Assembly: GCA_019693395.1 (NCBI GenBank)
Contig: JAAMXP010000545.1
Span: forward strand, 18,869 to 82,868
Source: Ettlia oleoabundans
Taxonomy: Eukaryota; Chlorophyta; Chlorophyceae; Chlamydomonadales
DNA length: 64,000 nt
Direction: 5' to 3'
Shown: positions 10,328 to 23,761 of the stretch, piece by piece
Layout: the number at the start of each line of letters is the position of its first letter
Numbering within the stretch: the first letter of the stretch is position 1
Notes under the pieces: model-generated
Database searches by the model: none
What the model saw: the letters and a program-made list of their open reading frames with translations, nothing else
Told to the model about the DNA's origin: nothing
Position numbers and translations under genes: made by a program

Positions 10328-13300
10328 TCACAGCTGCAGTCCATCATACTTTGCTGCCACCTGGCCGCCGGCGGCCTTCTGCTCCTTGATGTGAGCCAGC
10401 GTGTTGCTGTAGAATGCCTGCGACAGCACACAGACTCTAGCCGTAATGTCGCATGTTTGTTGCAAAACCTCACAGTCTGAGTAGTCACAGCGAGCGTTCT
10501 GCATGGGTGATCCATTCTAGGTCAAGAAGAGCCCCCAAGCTGGGTGCAAACATGCCTGTACATCCCGCCTGCCCCTGCTCAATCCCCGGCTTGCAGGCAA
10601 GACATGCAACAGCAGGCGCCCCCCACCTGCAGCGCTTCATTGTCCTTGCACGATTCTGCCGCCATTTCATTGGCCACCAGCTCCAGCAGGCTCTGCAGAA
10701 CAGAGACAAGTGGGCCGGAGAGAGCCAGGAATGGTCATGCCATGAGAGTATGCAGCATGGCAGCAATTCAGCAGCAGCAGGACCCACACATTACTGCTAC
10801 ATGAAAGGGTCAATGTGCGCAGAAGGGGCAACGCTAGATGCTGGAATGTTATATGTACCCTTAGCCGGTCGTCAACTCAAGATGCACGGTCGGCATGGCG
10901 GCATCAAGTTGCAAAAAAGGCAAGAACTGTGGTCTATGAGAATACAAGCTCGCAGTTCTCACAAACAAAAACATGACCTCCAGGGTAAGCTTGCCTGCAG
11001 CACAGCTGTGGTGATGAGCTGGCAGCCGTGGTCGAAGAAATAGAGGTAGTGGTTGAGTATCTCAACAAACAGCGAGGACGCGGCGGCGGGGCCCGCTGCT
11101 GCATCGCCACCCCGTGCCGGCTTGCCCGCGACTGCCAGCTGCTGCTGCGCCGCGTTGGCGATCTTGAGGGCGCGCTTCAAGCAGGACAGTACGCCCTGTT
11201 CGTCTTGTACCGCCTGCTTGCCCTGCATGACAAGCATAGAACCAGAGGGCGGGGAGACACAGAGCAGCGGGTATTTGTGAACTAGGTCTGGGAGCCATGT
11301 TTGCTGCCTTGTAAAAAGCTGGGCCAGTGCTGGCAAAGACTTTGGCAATGACTACTTGCACACAACAGGCCAATTGATTGCGCGTTGGGTTTTGCCAAAC
11401 CAGACCACAGACAACAGTCGCGGCATGCTGCTGCCGCTGCCGCCGCCGCTCTATCATTCTTTCCAGCTTGTCCCTCTTCACCTCTGCCTGTGGCTGCCAG
11501 TATAGGTGGCTGCATGCCAGTACCGCCTGGCACTGGTCTGTGCGCTTCAGTAGCTTGGCGCAGTAGGAGGAGGCCTTGTGCACCAAGGCAGCTCGCTCTT
11601 CGCTGGCAAACACGTAGCACCTGCGAGTAAGAAGTGGGGCAGAAAGGCGGCAAACACGTTGAAGAATTGCTAGGGAGAAGGCTGGGTGTTTTCCCTGACC
11701 GATGGTCCAGCCTTGTAAGTGCCAGGAGTTGGCCCAGATATGTGCGCGTGCGGGCGTGCTTGGCCTTTCAAACCCTGCAACGGCCAGCCTACCAGCCTGG
11801 CGCCCGCCGGCCACCAGGCCGTTTCCTTGTCTGTTCAGTGCGGCAAGCGCGTGCACCCCGCCTGTCTGCAAACCCTACCCGCCTGCCCTCCAGCAACCAC
11901 CTACCCGCCACACCGCCGCTACTTGCCTGTTGAGTGTGCCCATGATGCTTTGCAGCGCCCGCACCTCCTGCCTGCTGTCGGGGATGCTTTCCTCGTACAG
12001 AATGAAAGCCTGCAGCACCCAACCCAGAGTATAGATCAACAACCGTGTTGTGACCGTCGGGGTTGGGGACGCTGACAGACAACGCCGTGGGGTCAACAGC
12101 CTGCTGTTCCGCAGCAATCAGTCAGTGAGTAAGGTGTGAGGCAGCTTGCCTGCTCAAAGAACTCGTAGGCAGTCACATCCAGCCCTGCCTCCTCTGCAGG
12201 ATAGAAGGGGAGTGGCAACCGCTGTGGTGGGTTTGCTGGGCACGGTGGTGGTGGATAGAGGCTGGTGGTTGGAGTGTAGAAAGGATACAGCCAGGGTAAG
12301 CGAGCACCTCAACTTCGCACCACGGAAGAGTGACGAAGCAAGCAGAGAGGAGTTGACGCCACAAGCTTGTATATACCCAGACATTGCACCAGTAATTAGA
12401 CCGGCCAAGTGCAGCTGCAACAGGGCGGAACAACTGGCTCTGCCAACGATACAGCGACGACTGCCAACGGTTAGCCCGTGCCAAGAAATCTCACCCGAGG
12501 CGCTGTGCGCGCATGTGAGGAAGAGCTGCAGCGCCAGCTCAGCGGCCGGCACATTGGCCAGCTCTGAGGTGGTGTGGTGCAAGAACTGGTACCACCGTGC
12601 GCATCCAACGCGGGGAGGGCTGGCCCCCGCTTGCTCTGCTGCTTTCTCTGTGTCTGCTGCTTTATCTGCCACCTCCTCTGTCCCCTGCTTTGCCCCCTTC
12701 TCTGCTGCCGCCACCTGGCGGACGGCAGCCAGAGCGCGGAAGGCCAGCGGGGGCAGCGTGCGGCACATGCGCTGCGGGCCACCCGTCAGGAAGTGGCGCT
12801 GCAGCCAGGGAAGCGGCGGGAGGCATGGCAGGTATCGCAAGCGTCAGCCAACTGCTAAGCCATGGTACGCAGGACAGGGTTAACCGTGCAATGCTAAACA
12901 CTGCCTGACATGTGACAAGAACGAGGTCGTCCATCATCCACAGGCAGCCACAACCTTGCATGGTCCCAGGAGCACAGGCCAGGCGATAGCAATAGGAGCA
13001 AGAAGATTACTGTGCTGTGAGGCTGGGAATGTAGCGGTACATACCTGTGCCGCCACCAGCATGTCGTACTGCACATCCGTACTGCCATCAGCAGCCTCAA
13101 AGTTGTGCACCAGGCGCGCCAGCAGCTGCTGATCTTCCGCAATGTCCTGCACCAAACTCAACAGCTTGGCAGTGATAGTTTGTGCAAGTGAAGAGTTCAG
13201 CATTGCGTTTTGCAAGGACCCCAGGTTCTGTGGCTGTAGTGACTGTAGAAAAAAGCAGGATCAAAGGAGCCACCAAGAAGGATGGAGGGAAAGGCGCGTA

Positions 13301-16300
13301 CCCACCCTATCACCCAGCTTAAGAATAAAAACGACATGCAGATAGAAAAGAACAGTACAGGGAAGCCTTGAATGAAAGGAAGTGGAAAGCCACCCACCTC
13401 GTCATCCAGCTCGTCCTGCAGCCCCTCCATGTCCCGCACCAGTGGACCAATGAAGCTGCAGGCAGGCCCAGGAAGCAGCCCATGTAGAGCAGTGAGGCTA
13501 GGTTCGACAGGATGACAGTCCCAGGCAGTGGGTGGCAAAACAACAGCGAAAAAAAATCCAAACCTCGTACCAGAAGCTGAAGTCGTCGAGCATGCATGCT
13601 ACTGGCAGGGCGGCAGTGGACTTGCCATGTGGCCCCTTTGGCCCCACTCCCGTCCACCCACAATCTCACATATCACACTCCTAGGGCCCCACACTCATGC
13701 GGCCACCCCCACCCACGCCTTGCACCTGCCACTCACCTGAACAGCATCTCCACCTGCTCCACACTCGCCACCTTGGTGCCGCTGCGCAACAATGTCTGCA
13801 ACCACACAAAACCATAAAGGGGCGAGGGCAAATGATGGTGAGCAGGGGTGATACTCGACTGGAAGAGGTGGGCGGGCACCAGCCTTGCACAAACGCCAGT
13901 GGTGGAATCCCATGCTTGCGCTACTTGTCCAAGATGCAGCGCTTCTGTTTGAAGTAACTGCTCAGCCAGTGCGTGTGGAACCAACCACACACCGCTCTGC
14001 CTGCCTGCATGCGCATTGCCCACCCCTCCCCACCTAAGAAAAGCACATGCACCACCACGAGAGTGGTGCACAACAGACAACCCGCCCCACCACCAGGCCC
14101 CACCCACCTGCACAATCTTTGTGGCCATTTCCCTCTTCATGCGCGGCTGCAGCAGCTCCATCAGGCTCGGGTAGTGCGACAGGCCCAGCACTGCAACACA
14201 TGTGAACGCAAGCGCGCCGACAACGGCAAAGATTATTTTGTTCAGGCTGGGGTGACACAAATCACTCACGATATGCAGAAGTTGCCGATACCTTGTCGAA
14301 CCCGTCTATTAACCCTCTTGTTCTACACCCCTCTCTCTCACCCGTGACTGCATCATACTTGTCCAGCGGCGTGGACAGCAGCGCCACCACCTGCCTCTCC
14401 GCCTTGCTGTCGCTGATGGGTCCACGCCGCTGGAGCGCCTGCGGCACGTATGGGCGGGGAACCAGTACCCGGCAGGCGGTGGACATTTGACAGTAAAGCA
14501 GATGGAAAGGCGGGTAGGCAGGCTTGTAAGAGCTCAGAAACGAAGCAAGAGTATGAGAGCACGACCGCCACTTCTCCCATTGTCTTGCATTGGCATTCCA
14601 TAGAGCGCGCAACGTGGCTGGTAGGCACATTCCTGGGCAGGCTGCCTGCCTGCCACAGGCTAGCATATGTGTTCCAACACACGGCGTGCACATAGCCCAA
14701 AGACGACCGCCTGGCACAAACATGCATCATGCATGCCGACGCATGAGTGCAAGCAAGCAGGTCAGGCAAACAGCAATGTCTCACGTTGTGGCAGGTCTGC
14801 AGCACCCGATCCACAAAGTCCAACCTATCCGGGTACACTGCAGCAATACAGCGGTACATGCAGCAGCACAGGTGCAGTACGCGTGAGCATCAGGGTGCAA
14901 TGCAGAGTTACAGCGGCAAAGCGTACAGAGCGCAAGCTGCAACTGGCACGACAAGTCTCTTCATCAACCATCGCGCTCATTCCTGAGTAGCGCACCTGTA
15001 CCGCTGAACGCCAGCAGGGCGCTGTACATGGACGCCACGTCAGCGCCTGCCATGTCAGGATGCTGCTCCACCACCTGCACAGCACAGCACCGCAAAACGT
15101 AGCATGGCACATTTTAGCACAGAACAGCACTGAACGCCAGTGTGAGGCAGCTAGCAACTGCTGGGCTGTATGTGCATACACCACTGCCTCTTCTTGCGCA
15201 TCCTAGGTATTGGACGCCCAGCCTGCAGGCTTGTAAGATACGCAATATAATAAGCCGCAAAGTTCCGCAGCATGAAGAACGCGCATGCACCTTGAGTGCC
15301 ACCACGCTCATTTGTCCAAAAGCATCCACGGAGTTCATCTCGTCCACAATCCCCTTGTCGCCAGCAGCGTAGCTGCAGCACATTCATCAGAGGATCTCAC
15401 TTTGGCGAAGCTGTTATGGAGGCACAGGCACAAACACAGGCACTGCAGGACCTGCACGCATGTGAGGGTCTGTGGCCAGCTGTTCCATCTGTCTGCCTGC
15501 GAGGCGCCGACCGGTCAACTCAGCAGGCACTTTATAATCGTCAACCCCACCAGAACTTCACTAGAACAACAACCACCACGCGCACAACCACCACCCCCCG
15601 CGCAACCACCACCTGCTAATCAGCGAAAAGACGTGGCCATCCAGCAGCGAGAAACGAAGCATATCATCTCTGTCCCACTCACTTTGCCAATCTGTCCATG
15701 AGCAGCGACAGCACCACGTGCACCCGCACACCCGGCTGCAGCTGGGGCAGCGCCCCCAGCAGCGCTTGCAGGGTGCCCAGGTGGAACTCATCTGTAGAGA
15801 AGGGGCAGGGGGTTGGTGTCAGATGAACATGGGTGCGTGCGCAGGTGGGCCAGCATCTTTTTAGTGCAAGCTGGGGTTTGTGGTGAAGGGAACAGGCGCA
15901 CAGATCCCACCCCCAACCTCCCAACCAAACTTCCACCACCAACCCAGCCCCACACATGCGCATTGTCTCACCCGGGAATACCATGATGATGCACTGCATG
16001 AGGTACTGCTGCGCAATGTCGTCACGGCAGCTCACAACCTGCTCCAACACCCTGCAGGCGCACAGGAAAGCCGTGCAGCCAGGGGGAAAGCGAAAAAGCA
16101 AAGCGAGTGAGACATGATCAACGGATGAAAAGAAGTAAAGAAAAAGAAGCAGTAACCGACAACACTACTACAAGAGCAGGTTCCGGTTGCGCTGCAGAGC
16201 CTTCATTGTCAAGCCCTCCCAGAACCAGCAGAGCAGCACTTGCCTTATTGACATCCAACATCGCACCCAGCCATTTGCCAGTCCACCTACACACCCACCC

Positions 16301-16464
16301 GTGCAATCACTTCCCCTAGTCTGCCCCGCCACATATACACCCATCCGCCCCTCACACACACTTGCACACCGCCCACCGTGCCCACCTAGGCAGCACAATG
16401 TCCTTGTATAGCTGGAAGGTGAGGCCGTCCAGCTGCGACAGGTAGGTCAGGTTCTTGCCCACTG

Positions 16465-16497
<33 letters not shown>

Positions 16498-19220
16498 GGC
16501 GCATCAAGCACATCAGGGCAGGGCAATTATACACTGGAGATTAGTATAATTTGTCTGACTGAAGTAATTGAAGGCCTGTGCCCACCACCTAACATCACCA
16601 CCACCTCCGCCACCACTATCACACACACGACCACATTACCACCACACAGAAACACACCTAGGTCTGCCAGCTGCTGCCGTTCGCGCTCCCGACGCTCTCG
16701 GTCCCGCGCCGAGCCCTGCATGCGGTGGAACAATCCCTCAGCCACATACAACCTATGCACGAAAGCTTCAAGCTGCTGCCTGTGATCCTCACCGCTTGAG
16801 TTATTTGGCCGACAAGCATACACGCGCAGAGCAACCAGACACGCTTCTGATTGGCAGAGAAACCCATTTAGCCAACATGGAACAGCTCCTTGCCCGACTA
16901 ACAAGCAGGCCAGTCTACCGGTGCCCCACTGCACCGCTAGCTAGCAAGTCTGTTGCGTCACTTGCTTCCTCACCTGGTGCTGCATTCGAACCCACAGCTT
17001 GTTCATCTCTGTGAAGTTGACTAGCAAGAACTCGATGGCATCAATCACGTTTCCGCCTTCTGTGTGGAACAACCAAGGCGATGAAATGCAACAAGCCACA
17101 CAGATGGACAGTGTTACTCATAGGGGTGCCATGCTGCTGCCTGGAATGATGTGTGCGGCATGTGCAGGCTACCATGGCGTACATGGTACCTGGGTAAAGG
17201 CAGGGAGATATGACACCCACCATCGCACCACAAACGCACAACAACGGCATCCCTGTTCATACGCACTGCAGTATGTGTGTTTTGCTTGCAGCAGGGCAGG
17301 CTGCCAGCATGTCAGAACATAGCAGCGAATGCCTCCCGGTCTGCACACCTGGCCCTTCATACTGCGACCCTGTGTCTGGCAGCAGCCCGCGCATGGACTG
17401 CAGCAGTCAGGCGATGCAAACACGATTCCCTGACAATCAGGCAGTGCAGCCGGGGGCCGCAGCCTACACGGCGATGAAGAATTTGTCCTGGTGCTCTGTG
17501 CTTCTCCTTATGCCAAGTCCTTGCTATCGGCTACAAGCCCCACACCCCCACTCTCAACCACACCACAGCACACCGAATACAGACACCAATAAGCTTGCCT
17601 GCACGAGGTATGCTCGCAGGAAGAGGCCGCGGGTGGGGTGCTGCACGCCCTTGCACATCTCAACAACGTCCCGCAGAATCAGCTTGGCCGGCGCCTCGCC
17701 GTCACCAATGTAGCAGGCCCCCGCTGCACAACGTAGCGCAATGAGGAAAAGAGTCAAGATGGCGCTGTTGCACGAGGTATAACGGAGGTAACAAGCGACC
17801 AATCGGATGTGTGGAACTTTGCAGCAACAGCAGCACAGTACACATGAGACACGAGATGCCTGATGTTCTGGCGCGGCCGAGGGTAGCACACAAGAGCTGT
17901 GGAACAGGTGATGTCAGGCTAACGACCAAAAGAAAGCAGTGCCGAGTGCCGCTATTGAGAAAGCAGGAAAAAGGCGGCGAGGGAAGTGGGAATGCTGTGC
18001 CGGCATGCAATTTACCCGTGCACAGCAGGTAGAGGCGTGGCACAATATTGCCGGCGTGTTGCACCAGGTCATACAAATCCGCCTGGCTGCGCCCTTTGCT
18101 TGTCTCGTCTCGGAAAAAAAGCTGCAGGCGGATTTGGGAGTGGGCGGCAACAGGGGAAGGGCTAGCCAGGTGTACCAGGTTTTGATGTGTACCAGGCTGG
18201 AGACTGGCGGGCTGATGCCTGGTGCTGATGCTGCGAACGGCAACTGGCCGAATAAGGTTGCAGGAAAGCTTAGTGACCAAAAAGCCAATGGAGCAACAGT
18301 CACAACACTTGCAGCAAAGATGTGTCTTCACAAGTGACAGGTGCAGGCAGGACAAACACGGGTGCAGCAGGGGTGCCACTAGACTGCTGTCAGGCAGGAG
18401 GGCTTGCCTCCAGGTTGCGCAGCTCATCGCACGCCTGCATGTACAGCTCGTAATACTTCTGCGGGCTGCAGTACAAGCTACAGCTCTGGTGAGGGCGGTG
18501 CATGAGGACAAAATGATATACAGGCACGCAAATGAGCAGGAGTGCAGCAGGAGTGCAGGTATTGCAGCAGGCCTGCACCGGCAAGATGTGAGGGCACTCG
18601 GTGACGAAGCACACCCCTTGAATTGCAACAACGGCAGCGTGGCTGAGCAGGCAGGTATGTTCCACCGTTGACAACCTTGCTAGAAGATTCAGTTGGCATT
18701 TGTGCGCAATCTTGCCATGTCGCAGTGAGTTAATGCACCACACGCCTGTTCCCATGTGAAATGGGCAACCCAAGCAAGGCTCAAGGCTGCGGGCTGCGCT
18801 GCCAACCTGAGCAAGCTTGTGCGCAGCTCCCCCAGCAGCGCCGCCGAGTAGCGCAGGGCCTCCTTCATGTTGTCGTCATCCTGGACGAAGCGCAGGCAGT
18901 GGCAACAAGGCGGCAGGGCACAAGCGTGTCCGGTGAGGCAGGGGCCGCGGCACTGCTCACACCATCTGAGAGCAACCGCTGTGTCTCTGGCTCGCTCTCT
19001 CTTTGGGCTAGCCGCGTTACTTGCGGAACGAGCAGGCGAAGCGATTGCCTTCAAACGCAGGTTGCCGATGGCATACGAGAGGCGGGCAGGCAGTGCAACG
19101 GCTGCAGGTTCCAGCGGTGGCGCCACCGCCGCCACTCACAATGGCCTTGCGAAGGAAGAAGCCGTGGCGCTTGACAGCGCTGCTGGCGTCCTTCAGCCAT
19201 GCTTTCTGCTCTTCTGGCAT
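10328..19220 (-). CDS. VPS35: VPS35, core subunit of the retromer
   Basis: Twenty-six exons: 19140-19220, 18807-18880, 18408-18465, 18016-18121, 17599-17723, 17349-17397, 16974-17059, 16658-16715, 16386-16461, 15972-16051, 15683-15791, 15291-15372, 14996-15074, 14785-14837, 14342-14438, 14108-14190, 13737-13795, 13398-13455, 13045-13146, 12495-12798, 12150-12193, 11927-12009, 11482-11620, 10995-11222, 10627-10692, 10328-10417. The protein is about 822 residues. VPS35 is the alpha-solenoid scaffold that binds VPS26 and VPS29 and returns cargo receptors from endosomes. Family blocks seen: [124 protein letters not shown] and [12 protein letters not shown]. Five introns (donors at 18407, 17598, 12149, 11926 and 10994) start with GC. 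Exon 20 carries an Ala/Glu/Lys-rich insertion. Confidence 0.96.
16464..16497 (+). repeat. GCAG tetranucleotide microsatellite in a VPS35 intron
   Basis: About eight copies of GCAG (or AGGC) in a row lie directly next to the acceptor side of the intron before the VPS35 exon at 16386-16461. On the coding strand the tract reads as repeated CTGC, so it supplies the pyrimidine-rich run just before the AG. Confidence 0.85.
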
Positions 19221-19910
19221 GTAGGCGGGTTCCGCCTGCGGCACAGGGGCAGGAAGGAGGTGGGTCTCCCATCGCGTGGTACACGGTGTGATCTGAGCCC
19301 GGCGCACACACGCTACGCACCATGGCGTGATCAGAGAAGCATCCCGCAACCTCAGGACGTGCTGACTGCCTTTTTCAGCACGGTCGCATGCCTGCAGCAC
19401 ACCGTGGCGCGCCTTCCTCCTGCTCAGAAATCCAGCATTCTCCCGCAGCAATCGCATGCTCTATAAACATTCCTAGCTCGTGCACAGCGCAGGGGTCTCC
19501 AGTTTGCCTTCGAAAACAATTCCATCAAGTCGACCGAGCAGCTCTCCCAAAAGCTTGCGTGAGGCATCGACACTTGCGGTGATTATTAGGATCGGGCCTG
19601 ACATCGTTCGCTCCCTTTGCCCGGTGCGGTGCGCGGCGGCCGGTGGGCTTGCACTCGTTGTGGAGGGGCTCTTGAGGCAGCATGGCAAACACAAGTAGGC
19701 TGGGCTTAGGAATAGGCCGCGTGCATGCTAGTAAACGGGTGCCTTTGGTGCTGGTGCTTGCCCACCGCCACCACTGCCCGTTTGCTGTAGCTGGCCGCTG
19801 CTCGCTGCCACTCGGCTTGTCATCAATGCCTGCTGCGGTGCATCGCCTCCACTGCAGGTAAGCCAGGGGCTGGCGGTCCTGCAGCTGGAGCTCCAGGGAG
19901 CCAGGCAGGC
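19221..19910. promoter_or_regulatory. Divergent promoter region between VPS35 and TAF12
   Basis: The two flanking genes start here in opposite directions, so both promoters lie within these 690 bases. The stretch also holds a small minus-strand open frame at 19473-19604. No TATA box stands out. Confidence 0.5.
19473..19604 (-). other. Small open frame of 43 residues upstream of VPS35
   Basis: An ATG-started frame encodes MSGPILIITASVDASRKL and onward and ends in TAG. The residue mix looks protein-like and includes a predicted amphipathic helix (ASRKLLGELLGRL). It lies about 250 bases upstream of the VPS35 ATG on the same strand, so it could be an upstream ORF in the VPS35 leader, a small gene of its own, or chance. 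I recognise no family. Confidence 0.25.
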
Positions 19911-22900
19911 ATGCAGGCTGGGCAGGTGCCCACCAGTAGTGGAGCAATGCTGACCCCCGCTCAGCAGCAGCAGCTGATGCAGCAGCAGCAGCAGGCCGCA
20001 GCTGCAGGCACCGTCAGGCCGGCCCAGCCGCAGCAGGTGTTCAGCATGCAAATGCTGCACCAGCAGCAGTTGATGCAACTCCAGGCGGCGCAAGCAGCAG
20101 CACAGGCAGCAGGGCAACGGGCGCCCAGCCCCTCTGGAGTCATTGGCGGCCAGCCCTTGGTAAGACCAATCCCTTTCCTGATGTACTGAACAGGCATACT
20201 CTAAGTATGCTTGTTCTAGCAATGTGGTGTGGCGAATTAGGACGTCATAAAAGTAGTCCCATACCGCCTGTGTGCCACAGAGCCCTGGGAACCTTGTCTA
20301 CTTCGTGCCGTGTGTTGCGTGCCCCCACCCACTCCACACACACTGCACCTTGATGCTGTGCAGACGCTTGTGATTCCCCTTCAAGACCCTGTCACAAAAA
20401 CCCTAAAATATCAGTCAGTGCGTTTGCCCGCCGAGTTTGCGGCTCAAAACATGAAGCGTGAGTACAGCCACCTTGCGTCTTTCCTTCTTCGTGCACCCTG
20501 CCCAGACAACCAACCCGCCTGCCCGTGTGCAATTTTACTACTTTTCCAACCCGCACCTAGCCTTTCTGGTGGCAGCAGGAGGTAGCTCTTCCCCCAGCAA
20601 AATTGCCACCATTGTCATGTGCCATGTCGGTGGCTATTCTTGCCAACATCTTACAACACGTTATCGGCCACATGCCTGTGCATGCTTTCCGTCGGGTGCT
20701 GCAGTGGTCCAGCAGCACATCGGCAACCCAGGGGCGGGGCATTTGGCGATTGCGCAAGAATACCAGCGCTGGGGTGAGAGAGCACCGCTGTTGCGCAGTG
20801 CACAGAGGGGAGAGGGCAGGCCAATGCCGTTGTAACAGCTGCTGCTGCTGCGACATACCTAGTAGGAGGATTGGGGCGGGCACTTTGCGCAACAGCGGTG
20901 CCTGGCACATCGGCGTTCGTACCTTGACTCTGCGACAAGCTTAGTGGGTTTCGGTATGAAAGCGGTATGAAAAGTAGCAACAGACAAAGCTGTGGCCAGG
21001 TTGCACAACACATTGGGCCCGATGTGGTCCGGACGGGTATGGCCTGAATCACCACACTCTGAGTTCCTGGTTTGCCGCTGCATGCATGCTGCTTGTGCCC
21101 ATACCCATAACCATCATATTGCCGGCTGCTCTGGTGTGTGCAGAGCAGCGCCGGGTGGCGGCGGCAGGAGGCGGGGGGGCACGTGCCTCCACAGCTTCCT
21201 CTGCACCTGCTGCCAAGCGGCCCAAAGTGGAACCTGCGGGCTCCACAGGGTCAATTCCTTTCTCGCAGCAGCAGCAGCAGGCGGCACTGATGAGTATGGG
21301 GATGGGGGTGGGCATACAAGGTGGCCGCCCGCCGCTGCCTCCGGGCATGGTCATGCCTCAGATGACGGCGGCACAGGCAGCGGCGGCGGCACAGGCACGG
21401 CTGCAGGGCCAGAATGCGCAGCGGCGGGCCCAGTTTGAGCCAGTAGTTCGACCCGCCAACGAGGATGAGAAGCAGCTGGTGCCGAGACCGCGGCTACAGG
21501 TAGGGAGGCAACTTGTTGTGTAGGACGTATTGCGTCCTGGATCGGTTCGTTGCCTTTACTGCAGGCCGCCAAGTGCGTGAGCTGGTGCTATATAAGTAGT
21601 GCCAGCTTGCTACCGCAGCGTAATGAGCCTGAGTCAGCGGAAGGCGTCATGTGTGCTGCTGAACAGCCTGAGGCTGCCAGAAGGGCATGGCAGGCCAGCT
21701 GCTGTACACGTGTGTCCATGCCTAACATCTGAATGATACCGCCACGCGTTTTTGCGTGATTCTGCCTGCCCCTGCCTGCCTGCAGGCGCTGGTGAAGCAG
21801 GTGGGGCAGGGGATGCAGATTGCCAGTGCCAAGGCCACGGAGGACGCGGAGGGCGCGCTGCGGTCGGTGGCTGAGGACTTTGTGAGCGGAGCAGGTGTGT
21901 CGAGGGTGGCCGTGATAGTGGTGGTGCATCAGGTGGCCAGATGTGTAAGGTGAAGGGTTCTGTTGGTGACCTGTCGCCAGGGGTTCACGTTGATGCTCTT
22001 TCTAAACTCTTACCACCACATGAATTACAATGTGTATGCATCACATATAGAGTATGTCGAGCTGCCACCCCCCACATCCTGGCACCCTGCCGCCGCCAGA
22101 ACTGCACAGCAGTCAGCAAACCCGCAACTTGCTTACCGCTCGGCGCTCTCACCATCGCCCTGTGGTCAATGCTTGCGGCACAGCAACTGCCCTGCTGTCT
22201 TAGTTTCCAGTGGGCCGCCAAACGAAGCGGGCTCTTTGGTATGCTGCAGCAGCACATTTTAACACACCAACGGCAACCGCCTGTCATGAACACTGCTTGC
22301 GACCTTCATAATGCGGCACGTACTGTGCCTGAGTGCTACTTCATGCTTCTTGTATGTCAACCCGCCACCCCACTGTCGTCTCGTGTCTAATCCCTCACTA
22401 TGGCAGGAGCCTTTGCGCCCATAAACTTCCCAGCCTTCCCGCAGCATTCTCCTCTGCGGTTTGTTTGCCGTTCTTCCAAGGCAACATCTCTTATGCGCCC
22501 TGCTGTCCCACATGATGTGGCGCAGTTTCGTTTGCTGTCTCCATGGCCCGACGGCGGAAGGCTGCTGAGATAGAGCCCGCGGACTTGTTGCTGTACTTAG
22601 AGCTAACCTGGTGGGTGGGGTTATCTTCGTGAGTATTCCCTTCCTCTACTCCTTCTGCGTGTATGCGGGTGCAACTGTTGGAGTTCCCGACGGTCTGTCC
22701 TGAGCCTCGCTGCGAGTGGCCTGCTGGACTTCCTTGTCGCCTGTATGTAGTCCTACTTACCGCTTACTTGCATGGCGCTCAACTACTGCTGCTACCGTAT
22801 TTGCTTCAAACTGTTCATCTGCCGTGTTGCTGTGTTTGGTGCAGGAGCATTCAGGTGCCGGGTTTCTCAAACGGCGACATCAAGCCTTACAAACGGGTGC

Positions 22901-23361
22901 AGCCCAGTGCGGACCACCAGCGCCGCATGGCGGCAGTTCGCAGAGCCATGGCGGCTGCAGCCAGCAGCACCGATAAAGAGGGGGCGCCACCGGTGGCGGG
23001 GCAGGCAGCAGTAGCGGGCAGTGGTCCGGCAGCGGGAGCGGGTGGCACGAGTGCAGCGGCAGGTGCGGCAGCAGCGGCGGCTAATGGCACGGCCCGTACT
23101 GGCACAGCAGCGGTTAAAAGCCAGACTGCAGCAGCAGGGGCAGAGGGCGGTTCTGCAGCAGCCGAGGCCTCCAAGGCTGCCACTGCCAAGGCAGCAGGAG
23201 ATGCGTATGGTGTTGTGGCGGGAGGGGCAGAAGCTGCCACAGCCATAGCAGCAGATGGCAAGGCCTCGGCGAAGAAAACGCCGCCCGCAAAACAGCAGCA
23301 GCAGCAGCAGCAGCGTGATGGGGCACAAGTAGAAGATGACGACATGCCTGACTTGAGTTGA
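19911..23361 (+). CDS. TAF12: TAF12, histone-fold subunit of TFIID (and SAGA)
   Basis: Exons are 19911-20159, 20364-20457, 21144-21499, 21786-21894, 22526-22610 and 22845-23361, giving about 469 residues. TAF12 pairs with TAF4 through a histone fold in TFIID and SAGA. The N-terminal third is rich in Gln and Ala, with CAG runs at about 19961-19995. The histone fold spans exons 4 to 6, roughly residues 234-310: ALVKQVGQGMQIASAKA, EGALRSVAEDFV, MARRRKAAEIEPADLLLYLE, then VPGFSNGDIKPYKR and HQRRMAAVRRAM. This matches TAF12 helices 1 to 3 with the expected spacing. The C-terminal tail is Ala/Gly-rich low complexity with a second polyglutamine tract near 23292-23314, ending in an acidic patch. A TGTAA, the usual green-algal polyadenylation signal, lies at 23582-23586. 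The start is the first in-frame ATG; an extra 5' exon cannot be excluded. Confidence 0.9.
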
Positions 23362-23761
23362 ATAGGAACAGCTAGCGGCTCCCAATGCTCAGCATGTGGC
23401 TTGCCACTTAGATGCAATTGCTTTTGCTGCATGTTTCTTGCTGCATTCCTCGTGTTCCCTGTTCCACCCTGGTAACGCGCTGCTTTTGTCTGCCATCATC
23501 TCCTGGGTGACCCAATGCCCAGCTAAACGTCGTGCCTTTAACACCTTAGACAGCCTGTGCTTAGGGCGTGCCGTGCCCCCATGTAAGGCACAGCCAAAGA
23601 GCGCTTTGCAAAGAAAGCCAATCTCTCCATCTTAGTCAGCCATCCCGCTTTCAAGAGAAGGAGCTACGGCTCTTGGAGAGTCCCGCAGCTCGCTCCAGTA
23701 GCTCCATCACCCAATGGTGTGCTGTCTCTGCTCGCTCAAGTTGCAGCCCTTGCTGGCTCCT
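23362..23761. other. Convergent 3' region between TAF12 and the unknown gene
   Basis: Both neighbours end here. It holds a plus-strand TGTAA at 23582-23586 that could end the TAF12 transcript. I see no further gene. Confidence 0.5.

Noticed and set aside
22663..23361. Separate gene starting at the ATG near 22663
   Set aside because: The 5' part of this frame is intron. From 22845 it is the last exon of TAF12, joined by a TGCAG acceptor.
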